Shown one piece after another: positions 9,369 to 19,439 of a stretch of DNA of 64,000 nucleotides. The stretch's first letter is position 1. Each line of letters opens with the position of its first letter. The DNA comes from CAYTIB01 sp964437725 (GTDB lineage Bacteria > UBA8248 > JACPRG01 > G963555815). The position numbers and the translations under genes were made by a program. The stretch spans positions 1-64,000 of the forward strand of contig CAYTIB010000026.1 of NCBI GenBank assembly GCA_964437725.1. Reading direction: 5' to 3'. A model generated the notes under the pieces. The model saw only the letters and a program-made list of their open reading frames with translations, was not told the DNA's origin and did no database searches.

Positions 9369-10646
9369 TTGTCCAACGTTTCAAAAAATCCACGCTACGC
9401 CTTGGTAGTCTTATCCACTTCCACTCAAGCTTCGTTTTGCCCATCGCCACCTTTCCAAGTCGGTGGATTGACCGTTCTGAGGCGATGTCTTCTCACCCTG
9501 CAACAAGCCGGGTTCCATAAGATAACCGTTCTGATGGAAGAACCGCGGGAATCCATCGAAACGGGAATTCACCAAGACGAGCGCCTAAAATCAGTCCAGG
9601 TTATTCCGATGACCGCGAGCCCGGAGCTACAGAAATTCGCTGAAAGAGATTTTCTGGTTGTACTCGCAGACAAAGTGTTTACTGTTGGTCTCCTTAACAC
9701 CCTCCTTAAAGAAACCCTAGAGGCGGGTAGCTGTGTTTCCGTCTGCGACGAACACCAGCATTTCCAGGGACTCGCCTATTGCCGAGCCCCATTCGCAAAA
9801 TCCAACTTACCTTTTCCAACCAATGAACAAAGTTGGCCAAAATGGTTAGAACAGTTCCCTCCGAAATCGTCAATTCAACCGGGAAAGGGAGAGTTCATAG
9901 AAACTGTTAGAACACAGAAGGATGCTTTTAGAGTCGAACAACTTTTGATAAAAAACCTCGGAAAGGAGACTGACAGTTTCCTTTCCCGAAACATTAATCG
10001 GCGTATCTCGCTGTTCATCACAAAGCGTCTCATACATACATCGGTAACTCCTAATCAAATGACACTCATCCACACAGCAATCGGCTTGCTTGGGGCTGTT
10101 TTTTTCGCCCAACCATCATATTGGGCCAAGATTGTTGGTTCTTTATTGTTCCTATTTTCCTCGACAGTTGACGGATGCGACGGCGAGATTTCACGTTTAA
10201 AGTTTCAGCAAAGTGAACTCGGTGGTTGGCTTGACATCTGGGCTGACAACGTCGTGCACATCGCTGTTTTTTCCGCCATCGCTCTCGGCCTTTACCGGGA
10301 AAACCCCATAGAGCAGTTTCTCTGGTTAGGCTTACTCTCCTGTTCAGGGGTTTTGCTCTCGGCAGGCACAGTCTCCTGGAAAATACTTCGACATAAGACC
10401 GGTGAGGGAAACTTTTTTGTTTCGTTTGCCGGGGATGCCGATTTGATGGAAGAAAAATCCGCTCGTAAGGGACAACCCAAACGGGACCGTTTACGGGATG
10501 TTGATGACTTTTTAGCCCGGCGGGATTTCATTTACTTACTGGTTCCATTAGCCGCTTTTGGCAAACTTCACTGGTTTCTGTGGGCAAGTGCTGTTGGGGG
10601 AAATCTCTTTTTCCTTAGTTTGCTCGTTCTTTACGCTCGCCGGTAA
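9369..10646 (+). CDS. Nucleotidyltransferase-like/CDP-alcohol phosphatidyltransferase fusion
   Basis: A 425-residue protein with a soluble N-terminal part (1-190) that resembles a degenerate sugar-nucleotidyltransferase (VGGLTVLRRCLLTLQQAG at about 31-48) and a membrane C-terminal part. The latter has the complete CDP-alcohol phosphotransferase motif: Asp268, Asp271-Gly272, Ser275-Arg276, Gly285, Asp289, Asp293; Ser replaces the usual Ala. VTPNQMT near 226 is also typical. The domain order matches bifunctional inositol-phosphate cytidylyltransferase/DIPP-synthase proteins, but the Gly-rich NTP loop is not obvious, so the first activity may be lost. It likely makes a phospholipid or a phosphodiester solute. 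The start is TTG after an AAGG site. A hairpin terminator follows. Confidence 0.78.
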   Translation: MSNVSKNPRYALVVLSTSTQASFCPSPPFQVGGLTVLRRCLLTLQQAGFHKITVLMEEPRESIETGIHQDERLKSVQVIPMTASPELQKFAERDFLVVLADKVFTVGLLNTLLKETLEAGSCVSVCDEHQHFQGLAYCRAPFAKSNLPFPTNEQSWPKWLEQFPPKSSIQPGKGEFIETVRTQKDAFRVEQLLIKNLGKETDSFLSRNINRRISLFITKRLIHTSVTPNQMTLIHTAIGLLGAVFFAQPSYWAKIVGSLLFLFSSTVDGCDGEISRLKFQQSELGGWLDIWADNVVHIAVFSAIALGLYRENPIEQFLWLGLLSCSGVLLSAGTVSWKILRHKTGEGNFFVSFAGDADLMEEKSARKGQPKRDRLRDVDDFLARRDFIYLLVPLAAFGKLHWFLWASAVGGNLFFLSLLVLYARR

Positions 10647-10682
10647 TAATTCGGGAAACAAAGGTGGTTAGTTAAAAAATGC

Positions 10683-10709
10683 AAAAGGGGGCAAAGTAGC
10701 CCTCCTTTT
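10683..10709 (+). terminator. Rho-independent-type terminator after the CDP-alcohol phosphotransferase gene
   Basis: AAAAGGGGGC and GCCCTCCTTTT pair over ten positions with one bulge around a six-base loop. The stem lies 37 bases after the stop codon, and its 3' arm ends in TTTT. A perfect TATAAT at 10728-10733 follows, which may be the -10 box for the next gene. Confidence 0.6.
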
Positions 10710-10776
10710 CCTAGCTCTTATTTTATATATAATAGCCCCTAGACAAAAAACGAACATACTTAAGGAAATCAGATTC

Positions 10777-13077
10777 GTGAGCCAGGAACGATTGATCGGG
10801 AAGCGGCTACCCGCTATAGACAGCTCTATCAAAGCAACGGGAGAGGCTGAGTATCTAGCCGATATGCAAGTGCCCGGACTTCTGCACGGAAAAGTGCTGC
10901 GAAGCCCTCATCCGCATGCCAAAATCCGTTCTATTGATACCTCAAAAGCGGAACGCCTGCCAGGGGTTTTCGGTGTGGTATCTCGGAATAACACCCCACC
11001 CACTAAGTGGGGAATCTTTATTCCTGACGAGCAAGCCTTCTGTCACGAAAAAGTTCGGTTCATCGGCGATGAGGTTGCAGCCGTTGCTGCTGAAACACCA
11101 CAAATTGCCGAGGAGGCCCTTTCAAAAATCAACGTAGAGTATGAGCTTCTATCTGCATCCTTAACAACAGAAGAGGCGTTGTTGGATGGCGCATCCGCTA
11201 TCCATGAGGAGGGGAAAAACAATTGTGCCTCAGATTTCAAGGTGGAACGAGGTAACGTAGAGGAAGCTTTTAAAGGTGCCCACAAAACGTTTGAGGAAAC
11301 GTACCAAACCCAAATGGCTCATCAGGCGTACATCGAGCCCACCGGAGTAATGGGTCACTGGAAGGATGATGGTACCGTAACCGTTTGGGGGCCCCTACAG
11401 TCTCCCTTTACAGTCCGGGAGTATATGTTGGGACCCGGACTCCATCTCCCGGAAGACAAGATTCAGGTGATCCAAACTCGGTCAGGGGGAGCGTTCGGAG
11501 GTAAACTGGACGTGAAACTTCTTCTCATTGCCGCCTTCTTGTCAAGGGAGGCGAAGCGGCCGGTTCAAGTCCTTCTGACACCTGAGGAGGATCTTTCCAC
11601 GATGCGACCCCGAGTGCCGGCCCGGTTTCACATCCGATCGGCCTTCGCCAAGGATGGAGAGCTCCTCGGTAAGATCGTTGACGTAACGGCTGACAACGGT
11701 GCTTATTGCTCTTTTTCTCCGGCCATCGCCTCTTCTATGGCCGTCCGTACCGACTCACTTTATAAAACTCCTAATGTTCTAGTAACCGGCAGGCTCACGT
11801 ACACCAATACTGAGCCTTCTGGTCAATTCCGAGGGTTCGGCAACCTTCAGGCTAGCTTTTGCTGGGAATCCCACCTGGATACAGTTGCTGAGGGGCTAAG
11901 GATGGACCCGATCGACTTGCGGATGCGTAATTTCACCGAACCGGGTGAAACAACAGTTCACGGTTGGCGAATTTCCACGTGCGGGATTCGTGAATGTGTG
12001 GAGAAAGTTGCGGAGTCAATAGGTTGGCATGAGAAACGAAACACCAATGACCCAAACGGATCGGCCACAATTCGCGGTGTGGGCTTAGCTTGCACTATAC
12101 ATGTAACCAGCAATAGCACACACGCCTCCCATTTCCGAAATGGAAAGGACGAAGCGGAAGGCGAAGTCATGATCGACTCAAACGGTCAGGTCAGCGTTCT
12201 ATCGGGGGAAGCAGAGCTTGGAGAAGGCGCTGCCACTGTAATGGCACTCATTGCTGCCGAGGAATTGGGGGCTGACTATCAGGCCATTCAAGTACCCCAT
12301 GTGGACACCTTTCGACATCCCTTCGGCCTTGGCACCTACGCGAGCAGGGCCACGTTTATGGGTGGCCATGCCACGCTCCTCGCAGCTCGATCCGCAAAAG
12401 TAGAGCTTCTTAAACGCGCCTCAGAAATTTTAGAGGTCGATCCTCCAGAGCTTGTCGCGGAAAATGAACGGATCTTTGTGAAAGGCACACCTGCCAGGTC
12501 TTTGTCATTCGGCGAGGTCATCGAACAAACTGGAGGCAAACCAATCACTGAGAGAAGTCTATATGTTTCCACGGGTGAGAGCTTTGATCCCGTTACCCGC
12601 TACGGTCACACTGCGCCAACTTATTCCTTCGCGGCTCACGCAGCTGAGGTCGAAGTCGATCGAGAGACGGGTGAGGTGGCAGTCAAACGTGTTGCATGCG
12701 CCCACGATCTTGGACGGGCTATCAATCCACTGGGAGCCGAAGGACAGATAGAAGGTGGGGCGGCCCAATCGATCGGGTTTGGTCTCATGGAAGAGATCAA
12801 AAAAGAAGGGGGAAAAGTCGTAAATAACAATCTCGAAGGCTACTTGATCCTAACCTCCATGGATGCACCGGAATGCGATCCCATTTTCGTCGAAACGATG
12901 GATCCACTAGGTCCCTTTGGAGGAAAAGGCGTGGCAGAAACAGCCATTAATCCAACAGCGGGAGCTGTAGCCAACGCAGTTTATAATGCAGTATGCGCAA
13001 GGATCCACACTCTGCCCATTACACCAGAGCGCGTTCTCGCAGCAATGAAGCAACCTGATGTAGGGCAAGCCGAATAA
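10777..13077 (+). CDS. Xanthine dehydrogenase/CoxL-family molybdopterin large subunit (copy 2)
   Basis: A 766-residue molybdenum hydroxylase catalytic subunit. It starts with GTG after an AAGGAAA site and opens with KRLPAIDSSIKATG, then LHGKVLRSPHPHAKI. Cofactor motifs are GGAFGGKLD, QFRGFGNLQ and GGKGVAETA near residue 715; the last keeps the catalytic Glu, although the usual GEP is AET. The classical FRGFG arginine is present; the CO-dehydrogenase AYRCSFR loop is not. A TATAAT box lies at 10728-10733. It is followed after 39 bases by the only FAD subunit in the window and is the likely founding catalytic subunit of this operon. Substrate unknown; an aldehyde, purine or N-heterocycle hydroxylase are the options. 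Confidence 0.9.
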   Translation: MSQERLIGKRLPAIDSSIKATGEAEYLADMQVPGLLHGKVLRSPHPHAKIRSIDTSKAERLPGVFGVVSRNNTPPTKWGIFIPDEQAFCHEKVRFIGDEVAAVAAETPQIAEEALSKINVEYELLSASLTTEEALLDGASAIHEEGKNNCASDFKVERGNVEEAFKGAHKTFEETYQTQMAHQAYIEPTGVMGHWKDDGTVTVWGPLQSPFTVREYMLGPGLHLPEDKIQVIQTRSGGAFGGKLDVKLLLIAAFLSREAKRPVQVLLTPEEDLSTMRPRVPARFHIRSAFAKDGELLGKIVDVTADNGAYCSFSPAIASSMAVRTDSLYKTPNVLVTGRLTYTNTEPSGQFRGFGNLQASFCWESHLDTVAEGLRMDPIDLRMRNFTEPGETTVHGWRISTCGIRECVEKVAESIGWHEKRNTNDPNGSATIRGVGLACTIHVTSNSTHASHFRNGKDEAEGEVMIDSNGQVSVLSGEAELGEGAATVMALIAAEELGADYQAIQVPHVDTFRHPFGLGTYASRATFMGGHATLLAARSAKVELLKRASEILEVDPPELVAENERIFVKGTPARSLSFGEVIEQTGGKPITERSLYVSTGESFDPVTRYGHTAPTYSFAAHAAEVEVDRETGEVAVKRVACAHDLGRAINPLGAEGQIEGGAAQSIGFGLMEEIKKEGGKVVNNNLEGYLILTSMDAPECDPIFVETMDPLGPFGGKGVAETAINPTAGAVANAVYNAVCARIHTLPITPERVLAAMKQPDVGQAE

Positions 13078-13116
13078 GGATTTACTACAACTTTCTCGAG
13101 TGGATATTGATAAATC

Positions 13117-13983
13117 ATGGCTCTCCCTCCCTTTACCCTTCACAACCCCACGACAGTGGATGAAGCCTGTCTGATGCTCTCCGATTTCGGAGATGAAGCT
13201 GCCCCAATCTCCGGTGGAACCGCTATGCTTATTCTGATGAAAAGCGGACTCTATGCCCCAAAACACTTGATCAATCTAAAAACCTTACGCGAGCTGTCCG
13301 AAATTAGGTTCGACCCGAAGGAAGGATTACAGCTGGGTGCTTTAGCGACTCATCGTGAGGTGGAGCTGCACCCGGAAGTTACTGGGTACTACCCCATTCT
13401 CTCGAGCACGTATGCACGTGTAGCGAACGTGCGCGTGCGTAACAGCGCAACTGTCGGTGGCAATCTGGCGCATGGTGATTTCCGAATTGATCCCCCTGCC
13501 CCACTGATCGCATTGGATGCAAAAATCTGGCTACACGGGACTAACGGTGAACGAAACCTACCGCTAGAAGAGTTCTTTACTGGCTTTTACTCGACTGCAA
13601 AAGTGGAGGGAGAAATCGTCACCGCCGTGACATTACCGCCCCCACCCAAAGGCCTTAAGGGAGTCTATCTAAAGTATGTAGGAAATGCTGCAGCTGACTG
13701 GCCAACTCTCGGAACAGCTGTCATGCTCCGAACAGATAACGGAACTTGCAGCGAACTACGTGTGGTCCTCACGTCAGTCGCCGAAACGCCAGTGAGGGTC
13801 TCAGGTTTGGAGGATCTGGCCATCGGGAAGAAATTGAGTGAGGAACAAATCGATATCATTGCGAACATGGCTGCAACCCAAACCCAACCTATCGAAGACC
13901 ATAGGGGGTCCGCTTGGTACAAGCGAGAAATGGTGAAAGTTCATGTGAGACGAGGAATCGAGACACTTATGGAAGAAGGGTGA
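13117..13983 (+). CDS. CoxM-type FAD-binding subunit of a molybdenum hydroxylase
   Basis: A 288-residue medium subunit that passes electrons from the 2Fe-2S centres to its acceptor through FAD. FAD-contact motifs are SGGTAMLILMKSG at about 32-44 and ATVGGNLAHGD near 111-121; the C-terminal CO-dehydrogenase flavoprotein domain (about 180-280) includes KREMVKVHVRR. Length is normal. The ribosome site before the ATG is weak. It is the only medium subunit for four large subunits in this window, so it is probably shared or specific to copies 2 and 3. Confidence 0.92.
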   Translation: MALPPFTLHNPTTVDEACLMLSDFGDEAAPISGGTAMLILMKSGLYAPKHLINLKTLRELSEIRFDPKEGLQLGALATHREVELHPEVTGYYPILSSTYARVANVRVRNSATVGGNLAHGDFRIDPPAPLIALDAKIWLHGTNGERNLPLEEFFTGFYSTAKVEGEIVTAVTLPPPPKGLKGVYLKYVGNAAADWPTLGTAVMLRTDNGTCSELRVVLTSVAETPVRVSGLEDLAIGKKLSEEQIDIIANMAATQTQPIEDHRGSAWYKREMVKVHVRRGIETLMEEG

Positions 13984-14183
13984 TTACCTTTTGGAAAAAT
14001 TGTTGCTGAGGAAATTTTCGAGAATATTTTCTTGCAACGCTCACTCGGAAACCTTAAACGAAGAAATCATTTAGGATAGAACGAAAAGTTTTGCTAGAGA
14101 GCATGAGGACATCTTTTAATAGTGTGTCTCGTCACAAACCTTGAAATGCCCTAAGGGGCAACAAATCGCTAATTGGAACTATT

Positions 14184-16538
14184 ATGGCCGCAACTTCATC
14201 CATCATTGGGCAATCCGTTCCACGTATTGACGGGTATCCCAAAATCACGGGAAACGCCCAGTACGTTGCGGATCTCTCACTTCCGCGCATGCTTCATGCA
14301 GCAGTACTTCGAAGCCCGCATCCTCATGCCCTTTTAACTAATATTGATGCGACGGAAGCACGAAAGGTTTCTGGTGTTAAGGCTGTCCTGACAGGACCGG
14401 ATATCCTTAAGATGGAGAAAATCTCGCCTTTCTACGGACCAGCTTTCCGGGATCAGCCTATCCTGGCCGTAGAACGGGTTCGCCACGTGGGTGAATCCGT
14501 CGCCGCTGTTGCAGCTGACACACGTGAAGCTGCGGATAAAGCGCTTTCCTTGGTCAAGGTCGAATACGAACCGAGGCCTGCCGTCCACAGTGTTCTCGAT
14601 GCCATTAAGCCAGATGCTCCCTTGGTCCATGAGAATCTAGAATCAGCTAAAACGTTTGCCGATCTTGCTCATCTGGAGGGAAGCAACTCGAACATCAATT
14701 ACCATTTCAAACTACGTAGGGGAGACGTACAGACTGCGATGTCGGAAGCAGCTATGGTGTTCTCGGATGACTACGTTTCACCTCCTGCTTCCCACGCTCA
14801 TCTGGAACCCCACGGGGTCATGGCCCACTGGGACGCCAACGGCAAGGTGACAGTATGGACCTCCACACAAAGCCCTTCGCTAGTGCGGAATGACCTAGCC
14901 AATATTTATGGGGTTCCTCTGAACCAGGTTCGCGTTATCGTGCCCTATCTAGGAGGAGCATACGGCGCCAAGCTGTACGATAAGCTCGAGCCCATAACAA
15001 CACTGCTAGCTAAAGTGACAAAGAGACCGGTTCGTTGGATCCTGAATCGGGAGGAGGTCTTTGTCACCACATCCAAACATGGAGCTGTTTGCCGCATGCA
15101 GACAGGCCTTTCCAAGGACGGAGAAATTAGTGCCCGAAAGGTTGCTGTCTATTACGATACGGGGGCCTTTGCGGAAATAGGGCCTCGCATCGCCTACAAA
15201 ACTGGCTTCACGGCAGCCGGTCCTTACAAAATTAACAACGTGTGGATAGATTCCTATTGCGTTTACACGCACAAAACACCCGCCGGACCCTTTCGTGGAT
15301 TCGGCATTCCACAGGTGTCTTTTGCGTACGAATCTCACATGGACAAGGTAGCCCACTACCTTGGGAGGGATCCGGTAGAACTCCGCCTCGAATACGCTTA
15401 TGACGAGGGCGACTTTTTCGCCTCGGGGACCAAGCTGCACAGCCTAGGCCACAAAGAGTCGTTGGAAAAATGCGCCGAAGCTATCGGTTGGAAGTCGGGC
15501 CCCCGAAAACCACCCCCAAACCCGCCCACGAAAGGGAAACGCCGCGGTAAAGGTTGTGCACTAGCACTCAAGGCGGTCCTAACACCCTCTACCGCCGGTT
15601 CAATCGTGGAGATGGGCAGTGATGGCAGTGTTAATGTTTTGAGTTCGACAGTCGAGATGGGACAAGGCTCTGACACAATTCTGTGCCAAATAGCGGCGGA
15701 GGAGATGGGTGTCTCACTGGAAAAGGTCAAAATCGTTAGGCCAGATACCGATGTGACGCCATATGACACCCTAACGGCCGGAAGCCGGTCAACTTTTCAC
15801 ATGGGTCGCGCCGTGCAACTCGCCACCAACGACCTCAAGCAACAATTCATAGAGATCGCCTCTGATGCTTTGGAAGTCAGCGAAGAACAGCTCGAATATA
15901 ACGAAGGGGTAGTTCGGGTTAAAGGCATGCCAAACCGAAATATGAACCAAGAGGAAATTTTCGCCCACAAATTCAAGGGCGCAAAAGGAACTACGCTAGT
16001 CGGCCAAGGAGTCTTCCAAACCTCTGTCTCCCCTACGGACAAAGAAACCGGACAGTCGGAAAATATGACAGCTTACTGGTTCGGGGGTGCTTGTGCTGCC
16101 GAGGTCGAGGTGGACTGCGAGACGGGGACCGTAAAGGTCCTCAGCTTTACCGGTGGCGCTGACGTAGGAAAGGCTATCCACCCTGCTCATTGTGATCAAC
16201 AAATCCTGGGTGCAGCAATCACGACGCTCGGTTTAACACTTTTCGAAACTATGCGATTCGAAGAGGGGCAAATCACGAATCAGTCCTTCCTGGAGTACAT
16301 CCTTCCTGCGTTCGGAGACGTGCCCCAAAACCTGACCTCCCACATCCTTGAAACACCCCACCGAGACGGACCTTTTGGTGCAAAGGGAGTGGGTGAAACG
16401 GGTACAATGGCAACCATCCCTGCCATTACAGCCGCAATTTTTGATGCTGTCGGCATTTGGATTCACGAGATTCCCATCACACCAGAGAGTGTTCTGCGGG
16501 CTCTGCGCAGGGGAATTGAAAACGGCGATATGCTATGA
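14184..16538 (+). CDS. Xanthine dehydrogenase/CoxL-family molybdopterin large subunit (copy 3)
   Basis: A 784-residue catalytic subunit beginning SIIGQSVPRIDGYPKITG, with LHAAVLRSPHPHALL, the cofactor loop GGAYGAKL, PFRGFGIPQ and GAKGVGETG with the catalytic Glu near residue 737. It shares only moderate similarity with copies 1, 2 and 4, so these are old paralogues with probably different substrates. A 200-base gap separates it from the FAD subunit. Its stop overlaps the 2Fe-2S subunit start (ATGA), which makes the pair translationally coupled and marks this as a working large/small pair. Confidence 0.9.
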   Translation: MAATSSIIGQSVPRIDGYPKITGNAQYVADLSLPRMLHAAVLRSPHPHALLTNIDATEARKVSGVKAVLTGPDILKMEKISPFYGPAFRDQPILAVERVRHVGESVAAVAADTREAADKALSLVKVEYEPRPAVHSVLDAIKPDAPLVHENLESAKTFADLAHLEGSNSNINYHFKLRRGDVQTAMSEAAMVFSDDYVSPPASHAHLEPHGVMAHWDANGKVTVWTSTQSPSLVRNDLANIYGVPLNQVRVIVPYLGGAYGAKLYDKLEPITTLLAKVTKRPVRWILNREEVFVTTSKHGAVCRMQTGLSKDGEISARKVAVYYDTGAFAEIGPRIAYKTGFTAAGPYKINNVWIDSYCVYTHKTPAGPFRGFGIPQVSFAYESHMDKVAHYLGRDPVELRLEYAYDEGDFFASGTKLHSLGHKESLEKCAEAIGWKSGPRKPPPNPPTKGKRRGKGCALALKAVLTPSTAGSIVEMGSDGSVNVLSSTVEMGQGSDTILCQIAAEEMGVSLEKVKIVRPDTDVTPYDTLTAGSRSTFHMGRAVQLATNDLKQQFIEIASDALEVSEEQLEYNEGVVRVKGMPNRNMNQEEIFAHKFKGAKGTTLVGQGVFQTSVSPTDKETGQSENMTAYWFGGACAAEVEVDCETGTVKVLSFTGGADVGKAIHPAHCDQQILGAAITTLGLTLFETMRFEEGQITNQSFLEYILPAFGDVPQNLTSHILETPHRDGPFGAKGVGETGTMATIPAITAAIFDAVGIWIHEIPITPESVLRALRRGIENGDML

Positions 16539-17002
16539 GATCCATCCAGTTAACAATTAACGGGGAACTAGAAACCCTTGAAATCAACGATCAGGTGCTA
16601 CTGCTCGACCTTCTCCGAGAAAAGCTCCACTTAACAGGGACAAAAGAGGGATGCTCTGTTGGGGCGTGCGGAACGTGTACAGTCTTAATTGACGGCAAGC
16701 CCGTTAGCTCTTGCCTAACCCTGGCCGCGCAGCTCCGCCCCGATCAAGAGATCACAACCGTTGAGGGACTTTCCAAAGGGAATCAACTAGACCCCGTCCA
16801 AGAAGCTTTTCTCGCGGACGCGGCATTCCAATGCGCCTTCTGTACACCGGGGATGATGCTGGCCGTGAAGGCAATGCTTACGGAAATCCCAGACCCTTCC
16901 GATGAGGAAGTCCGGGAATACCTTCTTGGCAACTACTGCCGCTGCGGGGCTCACCCGGAAATTCTTAAAGCCATCCGCTCTGCTGTGGAAAGTGCCCATT
17001 AG
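16535..17002 (+). CDS. CoxS-type 2Fe-2S small subunit of a molybdenum hydroxylase
   Basis: A 155-residue small subunit with two 2Fe-2S clusters. The plant-ferredoxin-like N-terminal cluster uses Cys40, 45, 48 and 60 (C-x4-C-x2-C-x11-C), and the C-terminal four-helix cluster uses Cys100, 103, 135 and 137 (C-x2-C-x31-C-x-C). All eight ligands are present. It overlaps the large subunit by four bases and ends seven bases before the convergent copy-4 gene. It is the only small subunit in the window. Confidence 0.95.
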   Translation: MRSIQLTINGELETLEINDQVLLLDLLREKLHLTGTKEGCSVGACGTCTVLIDGKPVSSCLTLAAQLRPDQEITTVEGLSKGNQLDPVQEAFLADAAFQCAFCTPGMMLAVKAMLTEIPDPSDEEVREYLLGNYCRCGAHPEILKAIRSAVESAH

Positions 17003-17009
17003 AAAGGGG

Positions 17010-19370
17010 TTAGGAATTCTCTTTCTGGATTGCGGCTAGAATTCTGTCCGGTGTGAAGGGCATATCTGTCATCCTTACCCCTACAGCGTCACAAATTGCA
17101 TTGGCGACGGCCGCAGGCGTGGGACATAGTGCCGGCTCACCAATCCCCTTAGCGCCAAACGGACCTGTTTCATCCGGCTCTTCGACTAAGAGTGAATAAA
17201 CGGGCGGCATATCGAGGGTCGTAGGCAACTTATAATCAAGTAATGTCGGATTGCTCACAACGCCATTCTCAAATGCAATTTCCTCAGAAAAAAGCCAGCC
17301 AAAAGCGATAGATGCTGCACCTTCAATCTGTCCCTCACATCCGGCAGGGCTGATAGCCTTACCAACATCGTGAGCTGAATGGAGCGCAAGCATTTCCACC
17401 TGCCCCGTTTCCGTGTCGACCTCTACTTCAGCAATCTGGGTTCCAAAAATCAATGCTGGCATTACTGGGGCGGGAAGCCCCTCTACCTTGGTGTCTTCCG
17501 GTATATCGAACTTTGGCGCATCGAAATGAGAACCCTTTCCTAAGATTACACCTCCTTCTACGTAATGGCCGTAGGAGATGACCTCCTGATAGCTGGCCCG
17601 ACGATCCGGTGAACTTTTAACATAAACTTCTCCTGCATCTACATCAAGATCTTCGGGATCCGCCTCCAACATCATGCCACCAATCTCTAGCAAGCGGTCC
17701 TTAACTTCCTTACAAGCCCTCAGGATAGCGTTTCCGGTATTGTAAGTCGTTCGACTGGCATCGGTTGCCCAATCGTAAGGTGTTGTGAGTGTATCGGAGA
17801 GAACGATATTCACCTTCTCATAGGAAATACTTAGTCCATCCGCCGCAATCTGAGACAGAACCGTTCTCTGTCCTGCGCCTATCTCCGTACCCCCGGCCAG
17901 GATTGTGATACCTCCATCTTCCTCCATTTTGATGATAGCACTCGAAGCAAAGATTGCACCGACATGCTGGATACTCCCCATACCTATTCCATACTTTTTA
18001 CTTGGATCGGTTGACTTGCGACGAGGCCGTTCTCCCCTTTTCCAATCCCAACCGGCACTTTCCGCAGCGCGTTTCAGGGTCTCTTTAAACGCTGTATGCG
18101 TGACTGGTTGGCCGGTCATATATCGATCTCCCGACGCGATGGCGTTCTTCAAGCGAATCTCAATCGGATCTATCCCTAACTCCTTAGCGATATCCTCTAA
18201 CTGGGACTCACCGGCAAAACTGACCTGTGGATTCCCATATCCGCGGTAACCACCAAATGGTAACTTGTTCGTATAAACAAGGCGCCCGTCCACAACGGCA
18301 TTGGGAACACTATAAGGACCACGAGCGTGGTTGCTGGAAGCAGCCATCACACCCATCCCCTGGTGGCAATATGCCCCCGAGTCTGCAACGATCTTGATGT
18401 CTCGAGCATGAATTTGTCCATCTTTCATCATTCCAGTCCGGTACTTCAGAATGAAGGGATGGCGCGGGTGACCGGAATTTAGTTCTTCCTCGCGAGTCAG
18501 CACAATCTTGACCGGACGCCCTGTCATCTGGGAAAGCAGGATGGCGTGGGGTTCAACCCGCACATCTAGCTTACCTCCAAATCCCCCACCAACGTACGGT
18601 GCTACAACCCGAATCTAGCTAGCTGGAATCTGAAGGGTTTCGCCCAGCCCACGCCGCACCTCGATTACTGTTTGCGTACTCGTCCAAACAGTTACCCTCC
18701 CCTTGGGATCAATCTGTGCAATCGCGGCGTGCGGTTCCATGTACGATTGGTGATTGGTGTTGGTACTATATTCATTTTCGAAGACAAGATCGGCTTCCTT
18801 GAGGCCCTTTTCCACATTCCCAACAGAAAAGAGTGACTGGGAAGCTACATTCCCAAATCGTACTGGTGTGAAACCGGGAACAACTGGGTAGTTTTCCAAG
18901 TTTTCATGGATTATGGGCGCACCATCTTCCATGGCTTCCAAAGGGTCGAAAACAGCAGGCAACTCTTCATAATCGACCTCGATAAGGTCTGCTCCATCTG
19001 CAGCCGCATCCTCATTAGTCGCTGCCACTGCTGCAATTGGCTCAGATACGAAACGAACTTTTTTGTGCGCTAAAATTGTATAATCGGCCATCATGGAGCC
19101 GAAACCATAGAGATCTCCGTTCTCATCCTGCGGGCAACCCTGCGAAGTAAGAACCGCCTTTACACCTGGTACTTTCATGGCTTTCGAAACGTCAATGTTT
19201 CGGATCCGGGCATGGGCAAACTTGCTACGGTGATATCTAGCAGTTAACATATTGGGCAATTGCATGTCTGTGGCGAACATGCCAGCACCTGTGGCCTTAT
19301 CGGCTCCGTCTTCACGTTCCAGATTTTTGCCAACTGCCCTTAATTCCGGCCCAGAAACGGTATCGCTCAT
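17010..19370 (-). pseudogene. Xanthine dehydrogenase/CoxL-family large subunit (copy 4), interrupted by in-frame UAG
   Basis: Two parts in one frame, 19370-18618 and 18614-17010, are split by a single TAG at 18617-18615. Joined, they give about 786 residues, the full family length. The first part covers the hammerhead domain and ends GETLQIPAS. The second resumes IRVVAPYVGGGFGGK without any lost residue and carries YRGYGNPQ and GAKGIGEPA near the end. The stop falls at a variable surface position where the paralogues have Lys, Arg or Gln, so AAG or CAG to TAG is a one-base change. It could be a recent null mutation, a sequencing error or a suppressed stop. The GGGAGAG site and ATG at 19370 are intact. 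Confidence 0.85.
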
Positions 19371-19439
19371 CCTGTCTCTCCCTTTATCTTCGGTAATATT
19401 CGATCTGCTTTCCCATTTCCATGTAGAAACAGAGAGAAT

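Noticed and set aside
2150..19370. Aerobic CO dehydrogenase (coxMSL) operon
   Set aside because: All four large subunits have an FRGFG/YRGYG loop instead of AYRCSFR, and gene order and number differ.
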